A stretch of DNA of 64,000 nt, taken from positions 1 to 64,000 of the forward strand of contig QANT01007843.1 of NCBI GenBank assembly GCA_003254885.1, in the 5' to 3' direction. Made by a program: the position numbers and the translations under genes. Shown piece by piece: positions 12,482 through 24,700 of this stretch. This DNA comes from Purshia tridentata (taxonomy: Eukaryota; Streptophyta; Magnoliopsida; Rosales; Rosaceae). Within the stretch, counting starts at the first letter, position 1. The number at the start of each line of letters is the position of its first letter. Below the pieces are notes generated by a model. The model was given only the letters and a program-made list of their open reading frames with translations, ran no database searches and had not been told where the DNA came from.

Positions 12482-14822
12482 CTAAGACTTAGGCTGACCA
12501 TTTGAAGAGTGCTGCCGAGACCAGATCTTTCCTTTTGATCCTTTTGCAGTAAGCCGCTCGTGAATTAGTTTTTCACTCGCAAGAGCCTCCTGTATGTTCT
12601 TTTGAACTGAACTGCAAAGGTCATCAAGGGCCAGCATGGGAAATGGCTCCTCTATAAGAACACCGACCTACAAACATCAATCGCCATATTAGAGCACATT
12701 CATCGTATACTGATAATGAAGACACAGGAACTTTCAAGTTGCAAGTGAGAATCCTTCTGCATCATCTTTTTCTAGCTTAATACTAAAATTTCCGTCAACT
12801 AATGTCGCACATATTTCTCCGATTCAGTTTATACAAAGAAAGGCCATTAAAAATCCATGTAATATTCGTTGCCTGATTGCCTTCATCATATTAAAATTCA
12901 TTTGAAGTCCGATTTATAGACAAAAAAGAAATATTATGTACTACAGGTAAGAAATGAGAAATCTAACATGCGCATGAAGAGGAAAAAGAAACATTAGACA
13001 GCAGGCAGGGAAAAGGAGAAAAGAACATTACTTCTTCAATGCAGAACAACGAAGCAGCACTAACAAAAGTAGCAGGAACCACAATCCAGTGGCAATCATC
13101 CCAAAGTATGATAGGAAGAGTGAGATGCCAGAGGACTAGAAACCTTGAAGTCAAGCGCGTATAAGAGAGAGGGATGGGAGTACCAATTAGTTGTTCACAT
13201 ACACCAATTCCTTCATGGAAACAAGAGATCTTTGATTCCTGTGTAATGATAGGGTATGTAAGATACTGATTAAATTTCTTCATCCATATAGCTCACATTT
13301 AGTTTCCCATAACTGTTGCTAACAAAAAGCTATATAATGTTTGAGGAAAAGAATACCAATTTATAATTGATTCCTGTAAATTTCAAGAAAGTACTATGCC
13401 ACTAGTAATTTTGATCAGCTTCTTTAAATTGAACTTATGCACCCGAAGGAAATTATAACAAAAAAAGCTCAGGGATCATGAGAAAAAACTTTCCAAGTCA
13501 TTAGTAATTTGAGATTGTCTTAATTAGGAAGAGATTACCAACACATTTCTACTTGATTCCTCCAACTTTAGCAATCGGATGCTCTGGGAGATGAAGTCAA
13601 TAATGCAGCCGGGCCGATGTTTTGAATTCAAAACAACCAGCAGATCATCTACTTCAAGCAAGTTTTGGAGGTCCCGTCCAAAATCTGAGCCATAAATGAC
13701 ATGACACTGCACTTCAAAGTTAATATCTATCAACTCATTGTGTTACCAATATCAATCTACTCAAATTACAGTTCTAAAGAATGAAAAAGAAATAGAATCA
13801 TGTTTTGGAACAATAATTGAAACAAAGGCTAGGCTCAAGTTAGTGCATTGGGTCCCAATGAAAATTTTCTAGATGTACCTTGTTACCTTGATTTCCTTAA
13901 AGTCTAGATTCTAGACCTCCAAAGCATAAACCATGATTCACCATCCTTAATAATTTGTTCAGCCATATACCAACCACACTAATTCTTATTTTCAATGATA
14001 AATTTTGACAAACTTGCATCTCTTTATGAGTAATTTACTACTAACAGTGTAATATAAGCATATCTTTAAAAATGCATGCTAAACTTCAAAACATTACAAC
14101 ATCGAAAAGTGAAATTTACCAACCTTCAGCGCAACCGGGAAGGCCATAACATACTGCAAAAGTGCCTTCTTGAGCGGAGCATCACCTGAATTGTCAACCC
14201 CAGAAATGATCTGCCTTGCAAAATCATTAGCCCCTGCAATCACCTTTGTCCAAGCCTTCCTCCCTTCTTCGAACCTCGAATAAGAGGCCTCTGTCCTGAA
14301 CACCAACAACAGTGCCAACGCCGGCGCTGTCAACTGGTACGGCAACGACGAGGACCTCAGCACGGGGAAAAACCCCGGCAGCCAATTCATCAAAACCGCC
14401 GAATTGTAGCTCGCAATCACCACTGCCACCAAAGTGAAAGCAATCACGGGCGGTATCAACGACAAAATGACCCGTGATGAGAGGCTCGACAGAAAGTGCC
14501 GGAGGTGGCGGTAAGAGCTTCTGTGATGGACCCATTTCTCATGGTTGTAAAGGGTTCTGTTCTGTCTCATCCCACGCTCTTGTACTCGGTCGGCCCAGTC
14601 GGGTATAGCCCGGAGCATTGAGATTAAGGTTTGGGCAGGAGAGGAAGATGATGGTGGTGGTGGTGGGGTTGGTGATTGTGAGCAGTGGAGTTTGAATGAG
14701 AGGGTTTTGGGTTTGGAGGGAAGGGTTGGGTATTGAAATTTTGAGAAAGTGTTGGGGGTAGAGTTGGAAGAGAGTGAGATTTTGGTGGTGGGTTTGAGGA
14801 GGTTTGCGGGTTGTGTCAGCAT
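12482..14822 (-). CDS. VCCN1: Chloroplast bestrophin-like voltage-dependent chloride channel
   Basis: Four coding exons on the minus strand, 14822-14124, 13706-13539, 13238-13032 and 12667-12482, give 419 aa. The first 70 or so residues are rich in Ser, Thr and Pro and fit a chloroplast transit peptide. The bestrophin-like (UPF0187) domain follows. It has NHEKWVHHRSSYRHL, a membrane helix around VILSLIPPVIAFTLVAVVIA, the signature ALLLVFRTEASYSRFEEGRK, and later hydrophobic segments around PLSYTRLTSRFLVLWHLTL. The tail is hydrophilic. In Arabidopsis the family conducts chloride across the thylakoid membrane and tunes the proton motive force after light changes. Length and domain order match the roughly 410-aa Arabidopsis protein. 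All four exons are complete. Confidence 0.93.
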
Positions 14823-14869
14823 TTGCAGGAGTTAGGGTTTGGAGGGAGAGCAAGGAAGGAAAGGGCATG

Positions 14870-15689
14870 TTAATTAGGGTTTCACAGAGTGAGAGTGAGA
14901 GTGAGTTAAGAGGGAGGGAGGGAGGGAGTAGATGGGTTAGTTAAATGACAGTTATATGTGAAGGAGGTTTTTACACATGTTCACATTTTAGTTGGATTGA
15001 AAAATATGATCTTTTCCAGACAAAAAAAAAAGTGATGTTTTTTAATTTTAAGACTAAAAGTGAGCAGCCTAGTGGGACGGTGACAGGCTCATCTGCACCA
15101 TGAAATTATAAGTGACTCAGTGAGCCTACTCAGCTAATAGGGTCGAGTACCAGCCAAAAAGCCCTCCAGCTTTACATTAAATTTTCATAGCTATATTATG
15201 TACAAAATTCAGTCTGAATTATCATCAAGTGAACTTTTGACTTCAATTCTATTTTGTTCTTTCAGATTCTTAGATTTTGCTAACCTGAGATGATTGTTCA
15301 AAGCTAATAAAGTCTAATTCTTTTTTTTTTCTTTCCCTTTTTCTGTCAGATTCTTAGTTTTCAAATTTTTGCTACTTTTGCTAACCTGAGATGATTGTTC
15401 AAAGCTAATAAGGTCCCAGCATTTTGCGAATTGTTAAGAGGGGCAGATTTTGAGCTTCAAGGTGATCCAAAATGGTTGTCTTACACAACTAAAATAATGA
15501 AATAGCATATCCACAGTGAGTTAAGTTTTATCTCAGCAACAAGGGGAAGATCATACATATAACAGAACATGAAACATCTTCGGCAAAAGTTACACAAGGT
15601 CCAACATCATCGCATACACATGTTCAAAAGAACAGTAAAACCAGTCTCAAACCCATGATGTTCCTATACAATGTTAACTGCCTATCAAA
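14870..15689. repeat. Intergenic region with a tandem duplication
   Basis: This lies between two minus-strand genes. At about 15255-15415 a block of roughly 95 bp containing gctaacctgagatgattgtt occurs twice in tandem. The rest is probable 5' leader of the channel gene, with a GAGAGT-rich run at about 14890-14930, and 3' flank of the 78-aa gene. Confidence 0.55.
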
Positions 15690-17127
15690 CTAAGGAAGTT
15701 CCTTTGCACTGTCAGGGCTCGGCTTCTCCGTTTCACTTTCTTTAGACGGACTCTTTGATCCAAAGATGAAACCTTTCATAGAACTCTCTGCAGACTGTAT
15801 CGCCTTCTTAATCTGCCATCATAAATTTGTGCCATTAGTCCTCAAAACAGTTACCATACAACCAATGACAGTCACTAATTACCAATGAAGAAGTAACAAA
15901 GTTTTTTAAACAATCAATGACAGTCTAGCAGGCAAGGTGCTTATCCACAACCGGGCAAAAGTTCCCTCTGAAAATGCTTTCCATGATGTGTAAGACATGA
16001 TAACACTTGTATACCTATCAAAAAGAACATTTTTCCAGCCATGTTCTTGCTGTTGTTTCTTCTCTCTAATTTTAACCTTCTACAATCTTCTCACAACCTC
16101 GATCTTTCTGTGACCAAATAATTGACATTATATCCTATCATTCTCACCAAGTAGTAAGATGTTCCTCTTTTCTGCTTCTAGTTCTAAGTCCACAAATTTG
16201 CCACTTTTCCATTTTAGCATCATTTAGTTCTTCTAATTTCATGAACAAGTCATTCCTAACAGATTGATATTGATACTCCACATTCAGGGAGGGATAAAGC
16301 TGCTTGATATTCTAGAATACAGGGTGCCTACCTCATAAACCATATTTTTCTAGCTTTGAACCATATAGTGCCTACCTCACGAACAATCAAATCTAGATGA
16401 TCAAATACCAAAATATTTCTGAAAATCAATCTTCCTTTTTCTTTATAAGACCTTCAATGTAAGCATCTGGCAATAAAATTAAAACATGTTTGCTACATAG
16501 TGGTAACTATACAAGCGGCACATTGCACACACAGACTACATTGTAGTTACATTATCATTTTCTTAATTAGATATGGCATCCTAAGAATAGACAAACTAGC
16601 CAGAAAAACAAACACGCGGACAGCAACAAGAAGAAGAACAACATTGATTCAAAAACGAAAGCCAGATACCCAATTAGTCCAATTGCATAACCCAGATTCA
16701 CACCACTATTAGCAAGCAACTCAACATCGAAATCCCCAATATTCTGAAATGGAAGAGGAAAAAAACTAAAAGACAAACTAGAAAAAATTTAGAGTAGGAA
16801 CTTAGAACAGAGAGAAAAGGTACAAAACCCATAAGTTCCATAACAAAGATTACGAGCACAACACAGCTGAGAAATGAAATTGTTGGAATGCAAACAAAGA
16901 GAAAAGATTGTAACCCCAAGATTATTCATTATTCATTTTCCCCCAACCATTTCTCGACAAGATCCAATAGTAATTTTAGAAGAACTGTGAAAAAAATTAA
17001 AAAAAAAACATACAGGGTCGAGAACATTGGGCTCAGAACCATAATCAGCGGTTAAGAGAAAATAAGCAGCAGTTACAGTAGCCACCATAGTTGTCCTCCT
17101 CACCAACTTATCAGTTTGTGGGTTCAT
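15690..17127 (-). CDS. Conserved small membrane protein, 78 aa, function unknown
   Basis: Two coding exons on the minus strand, 17127-17014 and 15812-15690, are joined in phase 0 across a 1.2-kb intron. The N-terminal half, NPQTDKLVRRTTMVATVTAA, leads into a short hydrophobic stretch (AAYFLLTADYG) that could be one membrane anchor. The C-terminal half, IKKAIQSAESSMKGFIFGSK, is amphipathic and ends in a Ser/Glu/Pro-rich tail. I recognise similar 75-80 aa proteins across dicots but know no function. The positively charged N-terminus before the hydrophobic segment would fit an organelle or endomembrane anchor; this is inference. The intron contains no convincing further exon. Confidence 0.8.
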
Positions 17128-17129
17128 GA

Positions 17130-18389
17130 TGATTCTCTTCCTTTTTACTTGACTTCTCTAAAAAGAAAGGGTTTTTGGAATACAGACTTGGACAATTTAT
17201 TATTTTAGACAAAGACAAACAGAGGGGTTTTTCATTTTTGGAAGGGGAAGAAACTAGAAAGAGGGTAGAAGGCATGGGAAGGAAATGGGTTTTATAATTT
17301 GTTGGTAATTTTGTATAAGTTCCTTTAAAAAATCTATTTTTGTTCACACAAAAAAAAAATATTTTTTGTTCTTTTAAAAAAAAAAGTTTTTAGTAAAATA
17401 CTAAAATATTCGAAGATGGCTTATGTAACACTTCCACTTTTTTCTCCCCTCACTCCATTTTCTTTTCGACCAACAAAAAAAAAAATCGTTTTCTTTAAAT
17501 TATAAAATGACAAGTTTACGGTAAAACTATAAAAGTCACAAAATTCACAAAAAAAAAACAGAATGAACATATACTCACCTTGATCCGAGCCCTTGCCTGC
17601 CACCTTGTTACCAAATAAGAGAAGAGAACGAGAAGGAGAGAAAGTTGTATTCAATGGCTAAGATCTTAACCTAGTACCAAATGGATACCAAAAACCAAAT
17701 TTGGTCCCGTGAGTAAAAGGTGTGTATTGAGAAATTTAAGTATGTATATTAAAGCACTCAAAGTTTAAATGAGAGACATATAAAAAATAGTTTACCTTTT
17801 TAAAAACTTTTGTTTTTTGTATCTATTTTTAAGTGTTTGAGAAGCAAATTTTGTTAAATGTTCAAACACTTGTAATGAGAAATGCGCCGTTAATGATTTT
17901 TGTTTTTGATAATTAAAGTAATATAGCCCAAAGTCAAGCAACCCTAACTAAATTGTTAAATAGAAGTTGTGCACAACATGAAGGAGCGTCCAAAATGATA
18001 AAAACTTAAATCAAATGAAAGATGTTCGTGTCCTTTCGAAACATCCGATAAAATTGGAACGATTAAGGAATGTAGAAAAGTGCATCATTACTATTTAAAT
18101 AAGGGTGTAACCGAACAAATTTACAAGATTTAGGGAGCTTGGCTGAATACCGGACTGAAATAAATTTGAAACTTAACCTTTTTTATCAATCTAAAAAGGG
18201 TTTTTATTAGAAAATTTTCCTATTAACGTCTCATTTGTTAACATGGGCGGTCATAACCCGGATTAAGGCTAAGGCTTAAGGTTACAGTGACAACCAAACA
18301 CACCCCAAAATCTCTCTTCTTACTGTCTACTACGAAGCCAACAGTCCCTCAAATCACTCTGAACTCGAGGACTCTGACAAAGAGCATCA
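17130..18389. other. Divergent intergenic region
   Basis: This is the shared upstream space of the 78-aa protein gene (-) and the 191-aa protein gene (+). It holds several poly-A/T runs and no coding sequence that resembles a known family. Confidence 0.5.
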
Positions 18390-20567
18390 ATGGAAGAACT
18401 AAAGCCAACCCAGTCCACACCCGTCCAAGTCCCAGACCCTCCAAGCTCAGTCGAAGCTCTCCCTCCACAACCTCCCTCTTCTCTTCCTTCTAAGACCAAG
18501 AAGAGACCCCTTGACAGTGATGTCCATATCTCCAACTCCACCTACTTCAAGATTCGTGCCGTCGTCAAAGATATTCGTCCTCATTTTCTTGAGGTACAAT
18601 TCAGAACCATTTGCTAAAGTTTGCATCTTGATCTGAGTTAGCTTTTGAAGTACATCTTCACATGAATTTTGGTGTTTTTATTTTTTATTTTTTCCATTTC
18701 ACAATTTGCTAAAGATTTCTTTTTAGATAGTAAATGTATAATCTTTTTCATCATGATTCCTTGTCTTGTATTTTTGGGTGCATTTAGCATCTCTGCTTAG
18801 CAAAATTTGTGTAAATAAGATTTTGATGAAAATGGATGGTCCAGAAACTTGGTAAACTAGTACTGTTGTATTCTGTGCTGTTGTCTGTTGTCTGTTTTCC
18901 TTTTCCTTTTTTTTTTTTTCTTCGAGGTTTGCCTCTTTCTCGTTCTCGGTTGCGGAACATTTATCGTTTGCACCGTTAGTAGTCATTTTTGGAAATATAA
19001 AGTGAAGAATGAAGACATGAGATTTATGGTTTCAAGTGAATTGAGGTGTTTCTAATTTGCATTACATGATACTCTCAAAATTAGTGTTTATTTGCTCTCA
19101 ATTCCGATTGTGTTTGACTCTTTTAGGCTGCAGATGAAGTGTAATTCGTCGTGCATTTGTGTAATCAATATGTCATGGGTAGAATTTAGGCCTTGTTTGA
19201 TGCATAGGATTGGATTAGATAGATTAAATGGCTAGATTCATGTGTATTTAAGGAAGAAGATGAATTAGTCATAAGGAGAAACTTATCCCTTCCAATATCC
19301 ACAAAAATGGTGGATTAGTGGGGATAAGTTTCCCCTTAGGCTAATCCATCTTCTTCCCATCTTCTCCCCATCTTCTTCCTTTATGTAGAAGCCACCCTCC
19401 ATCTTCTTCCTTAAATACACATGAATCTAGCAAATCCAATCTTATGCATCAAAGAAGGCCTTAGGAGATCATGGCTACTGCCAAGTGCATTAAATCATCT
19501 AGAAACTACAGGGGATATGCCAATGGGTGGTCACTTGGTTTCTAAATTATGATCTATCAAGGTTGTGGATGTACTGTCAATTAGTTTCTCTCCATATTGG
19601 TGCTTTGAACTGCTTCTTTGTTTGCTACATTATATCAAGTATGGAGGGCTTGAAATATTTTTCTGTTATTTTGAAGGTTCTCCGGACCCCTGACTTTCGA
19701 AAGTGCAAAGCAGCCAATGAAATTCAAGAACGTAAGCTCATCAAGACATTATTTTTTGGTTTTTCTAGTTTTCGGGGACATATAGTTATCCCTTTGCTAC
19801 AATAAAGCTTGCCTGATTTACATAAATGATTAATGACAGTGGTTATGGCATCCAACTTCATTCATTTGATTACTTGATTTATTAATTCTTCATGTATATG
19901 ATTATATAGAGTTTAAACCTTGAAAGTCAGCTTGCCATAGTTTTCTTGTTGGCCACCCAAGTTTAGAATATCGTTAGCATGGCATTCAGATGTACTTTTG
20001 CCTCCTTTATGAGGAGCCATCTGTCTTGCACATCTTCTTCAATTCACGCATGGTTTTTCCCTGAGATTCTTGGGCTCCATGTATGCGTTTGTCCCAGTTT
20101 TTAGATCCCTTGGACACTTTAGAATCCAAGGTTTTGATGATGGAGCCAATTGTAGGAGATGTTGCTTGTCACTTGTCATATGACAGAAGGAGAATGTAAC
20201 TTTTATGAATTTGTGAGATGTGCTTATGATCATGTTGTTGTTAATTGCAGAGGTGAAGCTTCTGATGGAACTATACAAACAGATGGCAGCAGAAGCAGTT
20301 TCTGCACTGAGATGTAAGAATGTGCCAGAAGGCCAGACATTATCAAGTGAAAATCCCCAAGATACTAGGGTATTTGCAAAACCAACAGAAAATAAGTTTC
20401 CATCAGGCATATCATCCGAGAAGCAGCGGGGTGAAGATGGTCAAATTCAAGGGACATATGTTGTTGGAGGATCAGCTTTTGGCTGGAACTTCATCACCTT
20501 TTCAGGCGAGGAACCAGTCTACTATGGAGTATCAAAGGAGTCATTTCGAGCACAAGCAGCAAAGTAA
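18390..20567 (+). CDS. Conserved plant protein of unknown function, 191 aa
   Basis: Three coding exons, 18390-18593, 19677-19731 and 20251-20567, give 191 aa. The N-terminus is Pro/Ser-rich and of low complexity. It is followed by a well-ordered block, STYFKIRAVVKDIRPHFLEV, that continues through LRTPDFRKCKAANEIQ and EVKLLMELYKQMAAEAVSA-like helical segments. The C-terminus (GWNFITFSGEEPVYYG) is compact and aromatic. No domain name comes to mind and there are no membrane segments or signal peptide. Frame is maintained at all junctions (phase 0, then phase 1). The first intron hosts a Tourist-like MITE. I recall homologues in other dicots as uncharacterised proteins. Confidence 0.8.
19189..19460. 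mobile_element. Tourist-like (PIF/Harbinger) MITE
   Basis: A 272-bp non-autonomous DNA element in the first intron of the 191-aa protein gene. Its ends are inverted copies: GGCCTTGTTTGATGCATAGG at the left, and the reverse complement of the right end reads GGCCTTCTTTGATGCATAAG. A TTA target-site duplication flanks it at 19186-19188 and 19461-19463. The terminal inverted repeats extend inward for about 70 bp. TTA duplications and GGCC-starting ends are typical of PIF/Harbinger MITEs. Confidence 0.85.
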
Positions 20568-20639
20568 CTATTCTGTAATCCTACAACACTATGGTATGGT
20601 TGAAATAGATAACCGCGGGCTATAAAATGCTTTCTCGGA

Positions 20640-21709
20640 TTCTTGCCATCTCATTGTTTCTTGACTGGTAGTTACACATTGACTGTCATTGCTACAAGAA
20701 ATTCCTGTAGCCTACCCCTTGTATTAGTAAAAAGGGGTTTTCATTGATTATTTGATCAATTGCAATGGGTGTAATGCTTCCATTAGAATGAGATGTTAAT
20801 ACCCCCCTTGTTCTTCAAAAGGGTTCAGTGAAGATGTTGTAATATTCCAATCAATCAGTTTGGCATGTCATATTTTCATTAATTTTGGAAGATAAAATGT
20901 ACTACCCATCGTCTTGGTGGAAAGCAGAAAATTGGAAGATAGATGCTCCATTGCTTTTTACTGTATTCCTCTTGAGAATAAGAATGAAATTTGAGTTCAG
21001 TAAGGCTCAGGCTATTTCGACCACCCTCTATTTTTGAGTTGACTACTCTTAGGACATTTGACAATAGTCTACTGAAATGTTTGTGTTATTTCGATATTCA
21101 ACTACTGAATTCTTTTGTATATTTGTACTATTCGACAATAATCTACCGAAATAATACAAACATTTCAGTAGACTATTATCGAATGTCTCAATGGTGGTCA
21201 ACTCAGTAATGGAAGGTGGTCGGAATAGATTGTCCCGTTCAATAATTCAGTCCCAGCAAAGAAGGGTTGATTGAAAAAAAAAAAGTGTCTTGCGTCAGCC
21301 AAACCCAATCAAGCAGGCCCACGGAAATGAACATAATCTGGAAGCTTCCTAGACCGGATCAATCTCATGTTTTTTACTAGGAATTCAAATTAGCTAGCTA
21401 TCATCTCATCATAGCACTGCAGAGCTAATGCATGGGAACCAGCTTCGCTGTAGACATGGCTATTGAAAAAGACTTCTTGTGGGTTCTGTGTGTTCATTAG
21501 TTTCTTAACTGATTAGTTATGTAGCAAACAAGCTTCGATGAATTCTGCATGATGGATTAATAAAAATAAGGTTACAGCAGGGCTGGTTTTCAGTATCTAA
21601 GCCCCTAACTTACGCAATCTTGGTTATCTATAGGGGAGTGTTAATAACACTACCTTATTTCTTAAGCTCTAATATATCTTTAAGCCTTACCAACTCAGTG
21701 GTCTTTAGT
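20640..21709. other. Convergent intergenic region
   Basis: This holds the 3' UTR of the 191-aa protein gene (+), the fold-back element at 21013-21227 and the 3' flank of the channel gene (-). No coding sequence was seen. Confidence 0.5.
21013..21227. mobile_element. Fold-back MITE-like inverted repeat
   Basis: Two arms of about 85-90 bp are near-perfect inverted copies around a short spacer. The left arm starts TATTTCGACCACC and the right arm, reversed, starts TATTCCGACCACC. Both contain ATAGTCTACTGAAATGTTTG or a close match. The full element can fold into one long hairpin. No clear target-site duplication was found, so the superfamily is not assigned. Confidence 0.8.
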
Positions 21710-24700
21710 CTAGTGGTATGCTGATCGAGAATTATTGACTACACTCACCCAGTCATCGGACGTGATAGCAAGGACTGTAACAACACCATTGGCCCTAGCA
21801 GACTCATGTGATGTGGGTAACTTAGCAGGAAAGGAGGTAGTTGATGGCCAATCTAGAAGCTCTTGTCCACACAACTCTCCCACACGCACAGCAACACGAG
21901 GATAACTTTCAGTCTCTACATATCCGCCCAGGACAAAGAACATCAGTTTAAGTGGTTCATCTTTTTTTATGATATACATGTAATCAGCATACGTTACTGG
22001 CTTGAGACGCTCAGAGATTGCTTCCAACATTTTTTCATCCATACTTCTAAACCTTGGCACCTAGGATTGAATATGATATTTAAGAAAAACAATGAGAAAT
22101 ATAGAAATATATCCAACGTACTAGCTAGGATGGATGAGAATTCAAATCTTTAACTTTTATGGCAGACTACTAAATTAAAATGAGAGTAATTTCTTGATAG
22201 ACAGAGGAACTTACTTTCTTTAGCATAGTCAAAATCTCTGACTCAGAATTGGGTGGAAGGGTGATCTCCTTGCTGAAATGTGACCTGAACTTGGATGCTA
22301 CACTCTTCAAGTCGTCGGCCATGAGAATAAGGAGGTAATCATTGTTGGTGACATAAGCAGAATCAATCGCTAAGGGTAATCTGGCGGGAAAGGAGGTATT
22401 TGATACTGATACCCACTCTACAAGCTCTTCTCCATAGAATTGTCCTGGATATAAAAGGTCACGACCTGAAATATTTCTTCTTTCAACGCCTAGATCTCCC
22501 TCAACAATGAATAACATCTTGTCAAGTGGTTTCCCATCTCTAGAAAGATATTCCTGCCCTTTAATCTTATATCTTTTGGGTTTAAGATGGTGACAAATTG
22601 CTTTCAACACTTGTTCATCGATAGTTTGAAGCATTGGCACCTGTAAATAATGAAAAAGATAGGTACATATATCTCGACATATATATAACTTTGAAATTAC
22701 AGTAGTATGGAACATATATGCATCAGATAAATTCTTGTTATTATGGCCAGGCTACTAAGGTAACCATGGTTTTATATTTGATGTGTCATCCAACTACTTT
22801 AACTTGTTGATAGACAAAGCAACTTACTTTCATTAGCTGAGTCACCGGCAAATAACTTTTGATATAGCTTTGAAGTTCCTCAGGAAGAATAGAGAGGATA
22901 TTATCCACATCAACATCCCTATTTTCTTCAAGTTCCTGATGTATCCTTTCCATGATCTCGTTTTTTCTTCCAGCTGGGATGCCAGATTTGAATAACCACA
23001 AGTCTAACTCTCTATCTTTCTTTTCCACCTCCTGTTTAATTCTCCTCTTATGGCTGCCAAAAGAGAATTTATTAACTACACTCTCCCAGTCGTTGGACGT
23101 GAGAACAAGGACTCTGACATCACCATTGGCCCTAGCAGACTCGAATGCTGTGGGTAATTCGGCAGGAAAGGAGGTAGTTGTTGGCCAATTTACAAGTTCT
23201 TGTCCATGGAATTCTCCTATACGAACAACACAATAACTTTCAGTGACTACATATCCGGCCAGGACAAAGAACATCAGCTGAATTGGTTCGTCCTTTTTTA
23301 TGATATACATCCCATCAGTATAGTTGACAGGCTTCAGACGCTCACAGATTTCTTTCAACAGTTGCTCATCCATAGCTTGAAACATTGGCACCTAGGATTG
23401 AATACAAATTAATCATCATACGTGACGAATTAATTGTTATGGCCAGACTACTAAAAATAGGAACTTACTGTCTTTAGCATATTCAACTGGAAAGTAGTCA
23501 AAACTTGTGACTGAGAATCAGAAGGAAGCGTGATCTCCTTGCTGAAATGGGACCTGTATTTTGATACTACGCTCTTCAAGTCGTCAGCCATGAGAAGAAG
23601 CATGAAATCATTGTTGGTGACATAAGCAGAATCAGTCGCTAAGGGTAATGTGGCGGGAAATGAGGTAGTTGATACTGATACCCACTCTAGAAGTTCTGCT
23701 CCATAGCAGTTGCCGGGGTATAAAAGGTCACGACCTGGAATATTTCTTCTTTCAACACCTAGATCTCCCTCAACGATGAATATCATCTTTTCAAGTGGTT
23801 CCCCAACTCTAGAAAGATATTCCCGCCCAGTAATCTCATATCTTATGGGTTTAAGATGCTCACAGATTGCTTTCAATACTTCTTCATCAATATTTTGAAG
23901 CATTGGCACCTGTAAATGACAAGAGAAAGGAAATCTAGTAGGTACACATTTCGATATATAACTTAATTTGAAGATGGAACATGCATGCATGAAAAGGAAA
24001 TTCTATCATGGTCTTAAATTCGGTGTCTTCCAGTTACTTAAATTTCTTGATAGACAGAGAAACTTACTTTCTTCAGCTGAGCCAATGGCATCCAACTTTT
24101 GATATAGCTTTGAAGTTCCTCAGGAAGAATAGAGAGGATATTTTCCACATCAAAATTCCTCTTTTCTGCAAGTTCCTGCCGTACCCTTTCCATGATCTCA
24201 TCTTTTCTTCTACTAGGGATGCCATATTTAAATAACCACGAGTCTAACTCCCGACCTTTCTTGTCCACCGCCCTTTTAACTCTCCTCTTGTGTCTATTCG
24301 ACTCTAATATTGCAGCATCCGTCTGCATATACATCTATTCCATAACAAGTAGAGCTTCAGTTGATGATTAATCCTAAAATATAGATGGGTCTATAATTGT
24401 GATAATTTGAGAATTTATAGTTTTCGCATGTCTACATCCCATCTTAAGTATATATGACGACCAAGAGTTTAATGTACATTTGATGTTATTAAACACAGAT
24501 TGAATATAGCAACAGGGAATTATCAACTCCAAATCTAATGTACTAAGCATATTATGGGCAGGAATGCATGGTGAAGCTTTATGATATGATAGGCAACAGA
24601 AAATGAATTTCATGGAGATCAAGTCTTCCCAGTTTTCCTTTTAAGCTGTGATTAGCAAGTAATGGTCTGTCCTAATCAAATGGAAACCAGCCATTAACAC

